Source: Shewanella canadensis
Lineage (GTDB): Bacteria > Pseudomonadota > Gammaproteobacteria > Enterobacterales > Shewanellaceae
Length of the DNA stretch: 64,000 nt
Direction of reading: 5' to 3'
Assembly (NCBI RefSeq): GCF_003966225.1
Contig: NZ_RXNU01000015.1
Location: 62,001-126,000, forward strand
Position 1 is the first letter of the stretch; every line of letters starts with the position of its first letter. The notes under the pieces are model-generated. The model was not told the DNA's origin. It saw only the letters and a program-made list of their open reading frames with translations, and ran no database searches. Of the stretch, positions 33,955-42,448 are shown piece by piece. The translations under genes were made by a program, and so were the position numbers.

Positions 33955-34263
33955 TTAACTTAACTTCTTAATCATGCCTGCTGCCGACTCCATAGCTTCC
34001 TGAACCGGGCGAGCGGGAGATATTTTGGTCGACTTAAATATTCCCGGACATGCGATACGCCAGGAATTGATGACATTCGAAACGCTCCCGACATCATCAG
34101 CTTCTACCAGGGTCACTCCCCACAGATCGGGTGTCGTATCAAACCTGAGCACTTCTACGTTTTGCGGTGGAAATAACTCTGCCGCGGTCAGTTTTTCAGC
34201 CGCCTTCAGTCTGGCTAAGGCATCTGTCTCTTCATTCAATTCCCAATAGATTAAAAATAACAT
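33955..34263 (-). CDS. Small conserved-type protein, possible DUF3303-like
   Basis: A 102-residue soluble protein starting MLFLIYWELNEE. The start at 34263 is preceded by GGAGGCGAGAAG, a strong ribosome-binding site, while the frame itself extends 23 codons further upstream. A short ferredoxin-like alpha/beta layout is plausible: strand, helix with ALARLKAAEKL, strands VEVLRFDTT and GVTLVEADD. It resembles small DUF3303-type proteins with low certainty; function unknown. Transcribed convergently with proA and divergently from the S9 peptidase. Confidence 0.6.
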   Translation of the reverse strand: MLFLIYWELNEETDALARLKAAEKLTAAELFPPQNVEVLRFDTTPDLWGVTLVEADDVGSVSNVINSWRIACPGIFKSTKISPARPVQEAMESAAGMIKKLS

Positions 34264-34711
34264 CTTCTCGCCTCCGGTAGTGATCTTGTCGCAACTCAAT
34301 TTTTTGTAAGAGTCGCACTGGATATGACTCAAAAGTATAGTCCCTTAGTCGGAAGTTGGGAGTTCGGAGTTAGGAGGAGCATCTCAAGCACTCAGCTGCC
34401 GTTATTCTGAACTTTTTTTTGGTAAAAAGTGGGAGCCAGCTTGAAGGTATATATGCGGTTGGTACTATTTAGAGTTGAGCGTATTGGTAAATACAACAGA
34501 ATTGTAGGCCTGTTTACTTAGTTAAGCCCCCCTTTGTTTCCCCCTGATTAAGCTTTATTTAATTGTTAAGCATGACAATGGCTTTGTGTTGATGTGAAGG
34601 TGATGGTCGTCCCGCCCGGTAAATGTTAATTTGATCGCTATTCATCACTCGCTGCGTTGCCTTCTTGTGTTGGCAATAACAAAAATAATAATCCAATCAA
34701 GGAGAAGAACC
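34264..34711. other. Intergenic region with a short heptad array
   Basis: A 448-bp divergent region. At 34351-34378 four period-7 units occur (GGAAGTT, GGGAGTT, CGGAGTT, AGGAGGA). The rest is AT-rich and should contain the promoters of both flanking genes; I cannot assign them. Confidence 0.5.
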
Positions 34712-36769
34712 GTGAAGAAAGTCGGAATTCTACTGTTGTGCATCTTGCTGCCTGTTGCATCGGCGTTTGCTGAACAAGCTAAGCCTGAGCAGGCGAAACC
34801 TGAACAAGCTACAACACTATCTGTCGATCTGCTGTGGCAGTTAAAGCGTATCGGTAGTCCAATTGTTTCGCCACTGGGCGAGTATATTATTGCACCTGTT
34901 ACTCAATATGATGTTCCTGAAGACAAAGGTGCGACTCAACTCTGGTTGTTTGCTAAAGATGGTTCTAACCAGCGGCCAATAACTGCTGAAGGTCTGCTTG
35001 TCAGTGAGCCGGTTTTCTCGCCTGATGGTAAGACATTAGCTTTTGTGAGCAAGCGTGATAAAGACGAAGCCGGGCAGGTGTATCTGTTGCCGATGGATAG
35101 CCCAGGTGAAGCGCAGCGACTCACCAATGTACCGGGTGGTGTTAAAGGCGTGAAGTGGGTGGGTGAGCATATCTACTTTATTAGCCGTGTTTTCCCCGGT
35201 AAAAACTGGGACGAAATGGCTGAGCAGTTAAAAGCCAATGAAGACGATAAAGTGTCTGCACGTCAATGGAACGCGCTGCCTTACTCTAGTTTTGATCACT
35301 GGATTGAGGAGGACCGCCAGGCGCACGTTTTCCGTATTCCTGCGAAGGGGGGGGAGGTTGAAGCGATCACACAACCGCTGAATAGACAGTTACCTCGCTC
35401 ATCTCAAAGTGCTGCGAATTACGATATTTCTGCTGATGAAGGTCTGATTGCCTTTAATAGCAATGGCTCGGCAAACCAGGTCGATCCTAAAGTTGATATC
35501 TTTATGGCAAAGGTTGGTAGCGATAAAGTGGAAAACTTAACCCCAAAAAATGAAGCGCCAGACACTAACCCGACTTTTAGCCCCGATGGTAAAACGTTAG
35601 CCTTCACTCGTCAGCTTATTCATGGTTTTTATGCAGATACCGCCAATTTGGTGTTGCTTGATCTGAACAAACGTACTGAACGTGAAATTACCACCGACTG
35701 GGACCGCTCAGTTACTCGTTTTAGCTGGACAGCGGACAGCAAGGGATTTTATGCCGCTATTGACGATGCTGCAACCCGCCGCATTTATCATATCAATGGC
35801 CAAAATGGCAAAATAAAGCCTATCACCAAACAAACAAATTTCGGTAAACCTTCAATAGCTAAAGACGGTACCTTAGTTGCTGCAAACGATAGCTTTCTAT
35901 ATCCGGCTCGCGTAGTAAAAATTAATCCTGATAATGGTAAAACAACCCGTTTAGATAGTTTTAATGACGATATACTTGCCGATGTCGATATGGGTACTTA
36001 TGAGTCGGTAACCTATAAAGGTTACAACGATGAAGATGTACAGATGTGGGTGCATTATCCGCCAGGATTCGATAGCAGCAAGAAGTATCCGTTGATGATG
36101 CTGATCCACGGTGGTCCACACGGCGCTATCTCTGATGGTTTCCATTACCGCTGGAATGCACAGACATTTGCCTCCTGGGGCTATGTTACCGCATGGCCTA
36201 ATTTCCACGGTTCTAATAGCTTCGGTCAAGATTATACCGACAGTATTAACCCCGATTGGAAGAACAAGTCATTGGAAGATGTGTTTAAAGCCACCGAGTG
36301 GTTTACGCAAAAAGAGTGGATCGATGATGAGCGTTTAGTGGCTGGTGGCGCAAGTTATGGGGGCTACCTAACCTCAATAATCTTAGGGCAGGAGCATCCG
36401 TTTAATGCCCTGTTTATCCATGCTGCGGTATATAACATGTATTCGCAGATGGCGGCGGATTTCTCAGTGCATAGCACTCGATTTGGTAGTTACTGGGAGA
36501 AGCCTGAGATTTATAAAGCGATTTCACCCCATTACGGTGCTAAGAACTTTAATACGCCAACCTTAGTGGTGCATGGCCAGCTGGATTACCGTGTCCCTGT
36601 GGGGCAGGGGTTCGAATTATTCCGCACCCTGCAAACCCGCGGTATTGAATCTCGAATGATCTACTTCCCTGATGAAAACCATTGGATCATGAAGCCGAAT
36701 AATTCAATTTATTGGTATAACCAAGTGGAAGACTGGATGAACAAGTTTGCTGAGCCTGGCGGGAAATAG
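34712..36769 (+). CDS. S9 family peptidase (acylaminoacyl/dipeptidyl peptidase type), exported
   Basis: A 685-residue protein with a signal peptide (cleavage after ASAFA, about residue 22), a short repeat EQAKPEQAKPEQA, a beta-propeller with WD40-like PD40 blades (FSPDGKTLAF occurs more than once) and a C-terminal alpha/beta hydrolase domain. The catalytic triad is Ser548 (GGASYGGY), Asp625 (QLDYRVP) and His657 (ENHW). It should degrade short peptides in the periplasm. Start is GTG at 34712 with AAGGAGAAG upstream; in-frame codons from 34631 have none. A terminator follows. Confidence 0.92.
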   Translation: MKKVGILLLCILLPVASAFAEQAKPEQAKPEQATTLSVDLLWQLKRIGSPIVSPLGEYIIAPVTQYDVPEDKGATQLWLFAKDGSNQRPITAEGLLVSEPVFSPDGKTLAFVSKRDKDEAGQVYLLPMDSPGEAQRLTNVPGGVKGVKWVGEHIYFISRVFPGKNWDEMAEQLKANEDDKVSARQWNALPYSSFDHWIEEDRQAHVFRIPAKGGEVEAITQPLNRQLPRSSQSAANYDISADEGLIAFNSNGSANQVDPKVDIFMAKVGSDKVENLTPKNEAPDTNPTFSPDGKTLAFTRQLIHGFYADTANLVLLDLNKRTEREITTDWDRSVTRFSWTADSKGFYAAIDDAATRRIYHINGQNGKIKPITKQTNFGKPSIAKDGTLVAANDSFLYPARVVKINPDNGKTTRLDSFNDDILADVDMGTYESVTYKGYNDEDVQMWVHYPPGFDSSKKYPLMMLIHGGPHGAISDGFHYRWNAQTFASWGYVTAWPNFHGSNSFGQDYTDSINPDWKNKSLEDVFKATEWFTQKEWIDDERLVAGGASYGGYLTSIILGQEHPFNALFIHAAVYNMYSQMAADFSVHSTRFGSYWEKPEIYKAISPHYGAKNFNTPTLVVHGQLDYRVPVGQGFELFRTLQTRGIESRMIYFPDENHWIMKPNNSIYWYNQVEDWMNKFAEPGGK

Positions 36770-36834
36770 CCTAAGCTGAGCTGCTTTAGTTGAGGTACTT
36801 TGTGAGTACCGCTCGCTGGATTGATGTTTGAACA

Positions 36835-36864
36835 ATGCCGCACTAACCTCAGTGCGGCATTTTT
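36835..36864 (+). terminator. Rho-independent terminator after the S9 peptidase gene
   Basis: ATGCCGCACT pairs with AGTGCGGCAT around AACCTC, followed by TTTTTAT. Confidence 0.88.
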
Positions 36865-36884
36865 ATATGTGGGCAAATAATGGA

Positions 36885-38633
36885 CTATTTACCGCCGACT
36901 AAGATGTCATTTTCATTGTAATGGCAGCTTACGCAAGCATAAGGGTCGGGCATCACTTTACTCACTCTGATCCCATCTTTTTCGAAAGGATGAGACGAAC
37001 CGTTTACTTCGATAGCATCGGCGTGACCAACCATATCGAAGTGACAACGATAGCAGCCGGCTTTTTGGTCATGCCCCTTTGGTGCACCATTGTTGCCGTG
37101 ACACTCGGCACATTTGGCAGGCTCGAGTAGTTCATCCGTATTCAGCCCGTTATGGGAACCATAATCCATATCTTGAGTGGAGTGGCACATTGAGCAATCC
37201 GCAACTTTCCAGCCAAAATGAGCAGAAGTTAATGGTGACATTGGATCAAGTACCGCTTTGCGGGTATTGACATAGGGATCGTTTTTATCACCCTGAATAA
37301 ACTTTTGTACTTCATAGTATGATTCATAAAAGTTGGCATACTGAAATACCAATAGATCCGGGCTCGCAAGAATGGCAGAGTCTGCAACTATATGTGGTGA
37401 GCTATCCCAGGGACTGGTCTGGAACGCATCATGAATCATGGAGTGGGTCCAGTTATAGTTCCATCCATAAAAACCACTCGAGTAAAGCCCATCGATGCCA
37501 TTAACGGCATAAGTATCGACCTCTGAACCGGTATCCAGTGTAGGCCACTTGATTAAGTCGCCGGAGTGACCATTTATATCATTCAATGACAATACAAAGT
37601 CAGCCATGGTGATGACACCATCATAGTAGAGATCGGGACGTAGGTTATGAGCCGTAACCTCCACATTTGGGATCATATAATCCGGCGTATAATCCCAGTA
37701 CAACAGACCCGAAATTCCAAGACCAACAAAATTACCTTCTTCATCATCATAGCCCGTGTGATACATGGGGCGACCATTGTCATCGAGTTGAGCCTCATCG
37801 ATATCATCAGTATATTCTGAAGGTGCCCACATACTACCGGCGTATACCTTGATATACTTTTGATAGAAATTGATGCCTTTATAATGTTTCATTCCTGTCT
37901 GAACAAAGGTTGCAGGAATGATGACCTTACCGCCATTTTTATTAAGACGTTCAATCTCCTGGCGCTGAGCCTCTTGGTATAGCTCTACCTCATCGATAGG
38001 ATATGGGTAAACACCCATGGACATCTTATTTTTGACAATGACTTCATCCGGTCTGGACGCTGTAACGAGTTCAAGTACGGGATCTTCAATGCCGCCAGAG
38101 TAATCTTGAACTGCTAACCAGTTGCTCTCTCCATTGATGGCATAATCGAAGCTTCTGCGATCTTCTGACCAGTTGTAGGTAAAGTTTACCTCGCAGTTAC
38201 TTGGTTTTTCCCAACGCTGACAGATCTCCGCTTTTCGATTCTCCGTTACATAGGCGAGAACATCAAACTCGGTAAATACACCGGGTTTAAACATTTTTAC
38301 ATATTGGTTTTTGATGGATTCTCCACCGTGATTTTCATCCAGCCAACGTAACACCTCATCACCTGAGATATCAATTGGCTCCGATTGTGGCGGATTAAAT
38401 TCTGCGCCACCTTCAAAAAATATCATTCCATCTTTCTCATTCCAATAGAAATTGAAAGACTTGCCCACCATTGTATATTTTGGTTGGGCGCCAAATACAT
38501 TTTCTTGTGGACGGTTTATGTCGCCGATGGGAGGAGTGACTGGTTTTTCTGTTTCGCCCTTATCGCTGCCGCCGCAACCCGATAAAGAGGTCGCTGACAA
38601 GGCTGCAAATAGCATCATGGTCATTGGTTTCAT
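36885..38633 (-). CDS. Tetraheme c-type cytochrome lipoprotein with a large unassigned N-terminal region
   Basis: A 582-residue exported lipoprotein (lipobox LSGC, Cys20, followed by GGSDKG). Four CxxCH heme sites crowd the last 105 residues: Cys480-His484, Cys508-His512, Cys527-His531 and Cys567-His571. The preceding 450 residues are rich in Asp, Tyr and Trp and match no family I recognise; they may bind a substrate or partner. The ATG at 38633 is chosen because it gives the lipoprotein signal; the frame runs 23 codons further. It lies divergent from a LuxR-type regulator. Likely role: electron transfer at the periplasmic face or cell surface, as in other Shewanella multiheme proteins. Confidence 0.85.
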   Translation of the reverse strand: MKPMTMMLFAALSATSLSGCGGSDKGETEKPVTPPIGDINRPQENVFGAQPKYTMVGKSFNFYWNEKDGMIFFEGGAEFNPPQSEPIDISGDEVLRWLDENHGGESIKNQYVKMFKPGVFTEFDVLAYVTENRKAEICQRWEKPSNCEVNFTYNWSEDRRSFDYAINGESNWLAVQDYSGGIEDPVLELVTASRPDEVIVKNKMSMGVYPYPIDEVELYQEAQRQEIERLNKNGGKVIIPATFVQTGMKHYKGINFYQKYIKVYAGSMWAPSEYTDDIDEAQLDDNGRPMYHTGYDDEEGNFVGLGISGLLYWDYTPDYMIPNVEVTAHNLRPDLYYDGVITMADFVLSLNDINGHSGDLIKWPTLDTGSEVDTYAVNGIDGLYSSGFYGWNYNWTHSMIHDAFQTSPWDSSPHIVADSAILASPDLLVFQYANFYESYYEVQKFIQGDKNDPYVNTRKAVLDPMSPLTSAHFGWKVADCSMCHSTQDMDYGSHNGLNTDELLEPAKCAECHGNNGAPKGHDQKAGCYRCHFDMVGHADAIEVNGSSHPFEKDGIRVSKVMPDPYACVSCHYNENDILVGGK

Positions 38634-39050
38634 ATCATCATACTCATATCTGTTAATGTTACTTTTTATTTTATGGAAGCAAATTTTGTAATTGTTTTGC
38701 AAAAATGAGAGTAGAGCATGGCAGCGCGTAAAGGAGTGTGCATTTGGCTACGACTTTTTGTGTTTTAAATACTCTTTGAACTCGAACACGAAATGAGCTG
38801 TTCTGAGAGCTTTATCACTTTAATGAGCCATGATTAGCTTGTTATCTTCGGCTCCGAGAGATAATCCTAAGGAGTTGGGGGAATATCGGACTCCATCTGT
38901 GTTAGTTGTCATACAGCTCCCAAAAATATTACGATCGTGAACTCTCCCTCACATTTAAAGGGGGCTTTGCTTTAGTGTGCATTTCCACACTAAAAAAGCG
39001 TAATGAAAGTGTAAAGATAGAGTGTTGAAATTAGGCCTTGGGGGAGGATT
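38634..39050. other. Divergent promoter region between the tetraheme lipoprotein and the LuxR-type regulator
   Basis: 417 bp without a gene. The only strong structure is the dyad at 38971-38994, listed separately. AT-rich segments near 38640-38700 and 38980-39040 are likely promoter areas. Confidence 0.45.
38971..38994. promoter_or_regulatory. Perfect 9-bp dyad upstream of the LuxR-type gene, candidate operator
   Basis: Arms TTTAGTGTG and CACACTAAA flank the 6-bp spacer CATTTC, ending 56 bp before the regulator start. The size suits a dimeric helix-turn-helix protein, and the neighbouring LuxR-type regulator is the obvious candidate. It could also form an RNA hairpin, but no T tract follows. 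Confidence 0.55.
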
Positions 39051-39857
39051 ATGTTTTTCAATAAGTACCGTATTGATTCGAGGTGGGGGGAGATACTTCA
39101 GCAAGAGCTGCAGAAGTTTGGTATCAATGCCTTCTATTACACCAGCTTCTATCAACATGAAGATAGATTAAGTTCATGTTCGAAGACGGTGGCAGAAAAG
39201 CTTAGTTACACCAAGCTCAAACCAAAGCGCATGAGAAAAATGCACTACTGCTCTTCAAACTCGAGGGCATTAATGTCGGTTATGGATTGGTTTCTATCTA
39301 AACAGGCGGATAAGTACACAGGTTTTTATCGTCAACCTAGCTGGGAGTTGGAAATTAATTCAGAGGACATTCAAGATCCGGTGCAGCAGCGGGTGAGAGA
39401 GGCCTATCGGCATATTGGACTTAGCTCCTCGGTTATCTATGAAGTCCCATCTCTGGATGGCAGTGGCTTCATGGGTTTTTTCGAATTAGAAAGCCAACTT
39501 ACTAACGATGCTCTTCAATTTGAATTGGCAAAAAATTCGCGTGCATTGAAGAATTTGCTCGCTAATTTTCATCAGAGGTTCAATACAGAGCATTCTGAGG
39601 TATTAAATCCATGGACCAATACAGGAATCATCTCCGCCAAGTCGCAAAGGATATTGCAGATGTTGTCTGAAGGGATTACTGGTGCAGAGGTTGGAGAGGA
39701 GCTCTATATCACTCGAAGAGGGGTAGACTACCACCTCGATGTACTGAGATCTCAATTTAATGTGGTAAACCGTAACCACCTTCTGACAAAGGCATGTGCT
39801 TTAAATATTGTCGATAGTCAATCGATACTTTTTCATACTAATCAATCAGCTAACTGA
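39051..39857 (+). CDS. LuxR family transcriptional regulator
   Basis: A 268-residue protein with an N-terminal region of about 190 residues shaped like an autoinducer-binding domain (FGINAFYYTSFYQHED at its start, SSVIYEVPSLDGSGFMGFFEL later) and a C-terminal LuxR-type helix-turn-helix (about 199-255: SAKSQRILQMLSEGITGAEVGEELYI, then RRGVDYHLDVLRSQF). It lacks several of the usual acyl-homoserine-lactone motif residues, so its ligand is uncertain, and no luxI is in the window. Its divergent partner is the tetraheme lipoprotein gene, which it likely controls, by position only. Confidence 0.83.
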   Translation: MFFNKYRIDSRWGEILQQELQKFGINAFYYTSFYQHEDRLSSCSKTVAEKLSYTKLKPKRMRKMHYCSSNSRALMSVMDWFLSKQADKYTGFYRQPSWELEINSEDIQDPVQQRVREAYRHIGLSSSVIYEVPSLDGSGFMGFFELESQLTNDALQFELAKNSRALKNLLANFHQRFNTEHSEVLNPWTNTGIISAKSQRILQMLSEGITGAEVGEELYITRRGVDYHLDVLRSQFNVVNRNHLLTKACALNIVDSQSILFHTNQSAN

Positions 39858-40419
39858 AGTAGGTTGATGGAAGGTTTTCTTGGGTAAGGTGAGTTTTATA
39901 CTCTGCTATTTCAGGTACTTCATCCCACCCAAAGCTCCTTCGTTAGCTTACAGGCTTTAATTAATCCCCGCCTGATACTGAGTGCCCCTCTGTTTTACCG
40001 GTAAATCCAAATCGAAGAAATAAACACTCAAGTGTAGATACGGATGAGGACGTTGGTGGCATGGATGCCACCGTCGAGCTTACATGGATGTACTTGCAGC
40101 GTGCCGAAGAAGTATCTGCACATTCAGCGAGCCGCAGGCTATAGATTCATTTGAAGCCATGCCAGCCTATATCGAACAAAAAACCATAAAGTTAAATGAT
40201 TAAGCTAGAGATACTTGAAACTTGTTATCTGACAAGTTAATGCCCTTTTGGTGAAATTTGCCAAGCCTTAGCGCAATTCACTAGTAAACTTCATCTAAAC
40301 CACCTAACCAAACAATTCAGCTTGGTTAATTGTTTGAAATACAATTAAAAAATAAACTTGGCTTGGCTTTTGCTTTATCTGTATGTATTCCAAGGGAATT
40401 CAATGACAGGATGGCACTA
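39858..40419. other. Intergenic region holding an inverted hairpin repeat
   Basis: 562 bp without a gene. It contains repeat copy B (39996-40147) and a stem AACTTG/CAAGTT around 40226-40245. The open frame for the following protein begins at 40330, but its likely start is 40420. Confidence 0.5.
39996..40147 (-). repeat. 152-bp hairpin repeat, copy B (inverted relative to copy A)
   Basis: On the minus strand it begins ATCTATAGCCTGCGGCTCGC and ends with TTTATTTCTTCGATT and TTACCGGTA. Contains the hairpins TACATGGATGTA and GTGGCATGGATGCCAC. Same length as copy A at 33701-33852. Confidence 0.68.
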
Positions 40420-41085
40420 ATGAACAAGTTAATAAAAAAATGTCTTACAGCGACCCTGAGTAGTTTTTTTGTGATCTCAGCGGCTTTTTCAACATTGGCT
40501 ATCACGTCGGTTCAGGCCGATACAGATAGAACATTGAGCCAACTGTATAACTATAGTGGTCAGGAAGTGGTACTCGATATTGATGTCGGTTCGGCGGAGA
40601 TCTTTGCCACCGATGAACAAGAGATCAGAGTAGAAGTCGTCGTGAGTCAGACAGAGACCAGCTGGTTCACACTCTGGGGGAGTGCGGATATCAGTGGTGT
40701 CGAGTTGGATGTCGATCAGAGTACTAAAAGGGTTACCCTTAAACTGAACGAGCAGGATGATATTAAGCAGGAGTGGAAAATTTACCTTCCCCGTCAGGCG
40801 GCGGTTAACCTCAATGTTGGTGTCGGCAATGTAGAGGTTTCTAACATGGAAAACGATATCGATATCGATCTGGGTGTAGGCCATGCTCAGGTGAAACATA
40901 ACATCATCTATAGTACGACTTCCCTTGAATCCGGCGTTGGAGAGGTATCGGTACGGAATTTGGGAGAGAGGGTCGCTGTTGAACGTAGTTTTGTCAGGCA
41001 AGCTTATTACAATGAAGAGGGTACAGGCTTTGGCCAATTAAACGTGAATGTCGGAGTGGGGCAGATTGAAGTTGAACATTATTAA
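40420..41085 (+). CDS. Exported protein with repeated beta strands (DUF4097-like)
   Basis: A 221-residue protein with a signal peptide of about 33 residues ending SVQAD. The mature part carries repeated short strands: NVGVGNVEV, DLGVGHAQV, SGVGEVSV and NVGVGQIEV. This rhythmic pattern is typical of the beta-helix-like DUF4097 family of exported proteins, whose role is poorly defined. An AGGATGG segment precedes ATG codons at 40411 and 40420; 40420 is preferred. A bidirectional terminator follows. Confidence 0.65.
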   Translation: MNKLIKKCLTATLSSFFVISAAFSTLAITSVQADTDRTLSQLYNYSGQEVVLDIDVGSAEIFATDEQEIRVEVVVSQTETSWFTLWGSADISGVELDVDQSTKRVTLKLNEQDDIKQEWKIYLPRQAAVNLNVGVGNVEVSNMENDIDIDLGVGHAQVKHNIIYSTTSLESGVGEVSVRNLGERVAVERSFVRQAYYNEEGTGFGQLNVNVGVGQIEVEHY

Positions 41086-41131
41086 CACAATCGGTAATAC
41101 CAGCAGTAATACCGGCAGTAACATCATCCCA

Positions 41132-41163
41132 ATAAAAAGCCCACACTATGTGGGCTTCTTATT
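41132..41163. terminator. Terminator between two converging genes
   Basis: AGCCCAC pairs with GTGGGCT around ACTAT, with AAAA on the left and TTCTTATT on the right, suitable for both directions. Confidence 0.8.
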
Positions 41164-41178
41164 GGGTTCAGAGCTTGT

Positions 41179-42102
41179 CTATATTGATTCGCCGGAGGTG
41201 CGAATTTTTGAACGCAGCTTATTCAGATGAGGTAATAACTGCTGTAGGGCAAGTGCAATCAGGATCAGAAACAGTCCTACATAGGTAGATTTAGCTATCT
41301 CCTCTTGCAATATCCAGGCGATAAAGCCGATAGACATGACCGGAGACATAAACACCATAGTGCTGATGCTGGCGGTGCGGTCGGTCTTTTTCAGAGCCAC
41401 TAACCAGAGCACGAAGGTGACGCCCATTTCGAACAGACCCACATAGATGCCGGCAGCGAAGGCCTGAGCGTTCCAACTTGGCAGCTCTTGAGTGAATAAC
41501 AAGGCGCCCAAGATGAACGGGAAGCCCACGAGGAAGCTGAGGAGTAGGCTGACAACAGGATCGCCCTTGTCCTTAGTGTTGACTATCCAATAGAGCGACC
41601 AGAGTAATGTACTGGTCAGTGCCAGCATGACTCCGGTACCACTCTCAAATGAAAACCCTGTCAGCTCACCATTGGTGGCAATGACGAATACGCCTAAATA
41701 CGCTATGACTGCAGCAGTCATATCACTCTTTCTCAGCTTCTGAGCTAATAAAGGCACCGAAAGCAGTGGCAGTAAGATGGCCCAGGTGTAATTGAGCGAG
41801 AGTGCTTGTTGAGCAGGAAGAAGATCATAGGCTTTAAACAGGACAAGATAGTAGAGAAACGGGTTGAGTAATCCAGTCTGCAGATAAAACAGAGGGCGTT
41901 GAGAAAACTGTGTCTTTATCAGACTTAGTTTACGCTGGGCCGTAAGAATAAGACCTAAGGCAAATATTGAGGTTAGCACGGCGACAAACACCAACTGCAA
42001 TGGAGTGAAGTGGGCTAATGCCAACTTAAAGGCGGTGGCGACAGTAGACCAAAGGCAGATAGCGCCGATGCCGTACAGGTAAGCCTGATTGGACTGTTTC
42101 AT
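41179..42102 (-). CDS. DMT superfamily transporter (EamA type)
   Basis: A 307-residue inner-membrane protein with ten predicted helices arranged as two EamA repeats (about 5-140 and 150-290). The YLYGIGAICLWSTVATAFKLAL start and the LNYTWAILLPLLSVPLLAQKL segment are typical. Such proteins export amino acids or other metabolites; the substrate cannot be inferred. It is divergent from dnaK, 346 bp apart. Confidence 0.88.
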   Translation of the reverse strand: MKQSNQAYLYGIGAICLWSTVATAFKLALAHFTPLQLVFVAVLTSIFALGLILTAQRKLSLIKTQFSQRPLFYLQTGLLNPFLYYLVLFKAYDLLPAQQALSLNYTWAILLPLLSVPLLAQKLRKSDMTAAVIAYLGVFVIATNGELTGFSFESGTGVMLALTSTLLWSLYWIVNTKDKGDPVVSLLLSFLVGFPFILGALLFTQELPSWNAQAFAAGIYVGLFEMGVTFVLWLVALKKTDRTASISTMVFMSPVMSIGFIAWILQEEIAKSTYVGLFLILIALALQQLLPHLNKLRSKIRTSGESI

Positions 42103-42364
42103 TTTTTACTCTTACAGAAGCGAACAGATAGAGACAACTCGATGCCGATTATATGGTTAGTTTTGAACTAAAAAAATCGTCACCCTCATAATTGTATCCA
42201 TTATACGGTATCCTCTTTGGTGATTGTGAGTTCGCGATCAAAAAAATTAACGATGTCACAATTTTTACCTATTTCCCCTTGTATTCGATATCAACGACCC
42301 AATATAGGGTGTTAAGGAAAGATATCGGGAAACTCAGGACTCGAAGCTTAAGCCAACATTAAGG

Positions 42365-42393
42365 CTTGAAAATAGTTTAGTCCGTCCCCATAT
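42365..42393 (+). promoter_or_regulatory. Sigma-32 (heat-shock) promoter of dnaK
   Basis: CTTGAA (42365-42370), 15-bp spacer, CCCCATAT (42386-42393), the sigma-32 consensus of gammaproteobacteria, 55 bp before the dnaK start. The remainder of this 346-bp gap (42103-42448) is AT-rich with no other clear signal. Confidence 0.9.
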
Positions 42394-42448
42394 CTCCAAT
42401 CAGATAACGAATTTAGCTTTTATATATAAAAGATTTCAGGAGCACCCC

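Noticed and set aside
38935..38953. CRP site (GTGA..TCAC) upstream of the LuxR-type gene
   Set aside because: The spacing between the half sites is 8 bp instead of 6.
41093..41120. Another MITE-like end (TAATACCAGCAGTAATACC)
   Set aside because: Only a short direct repeat of TAATACC is present; the rest of the terminal repeat is missing.
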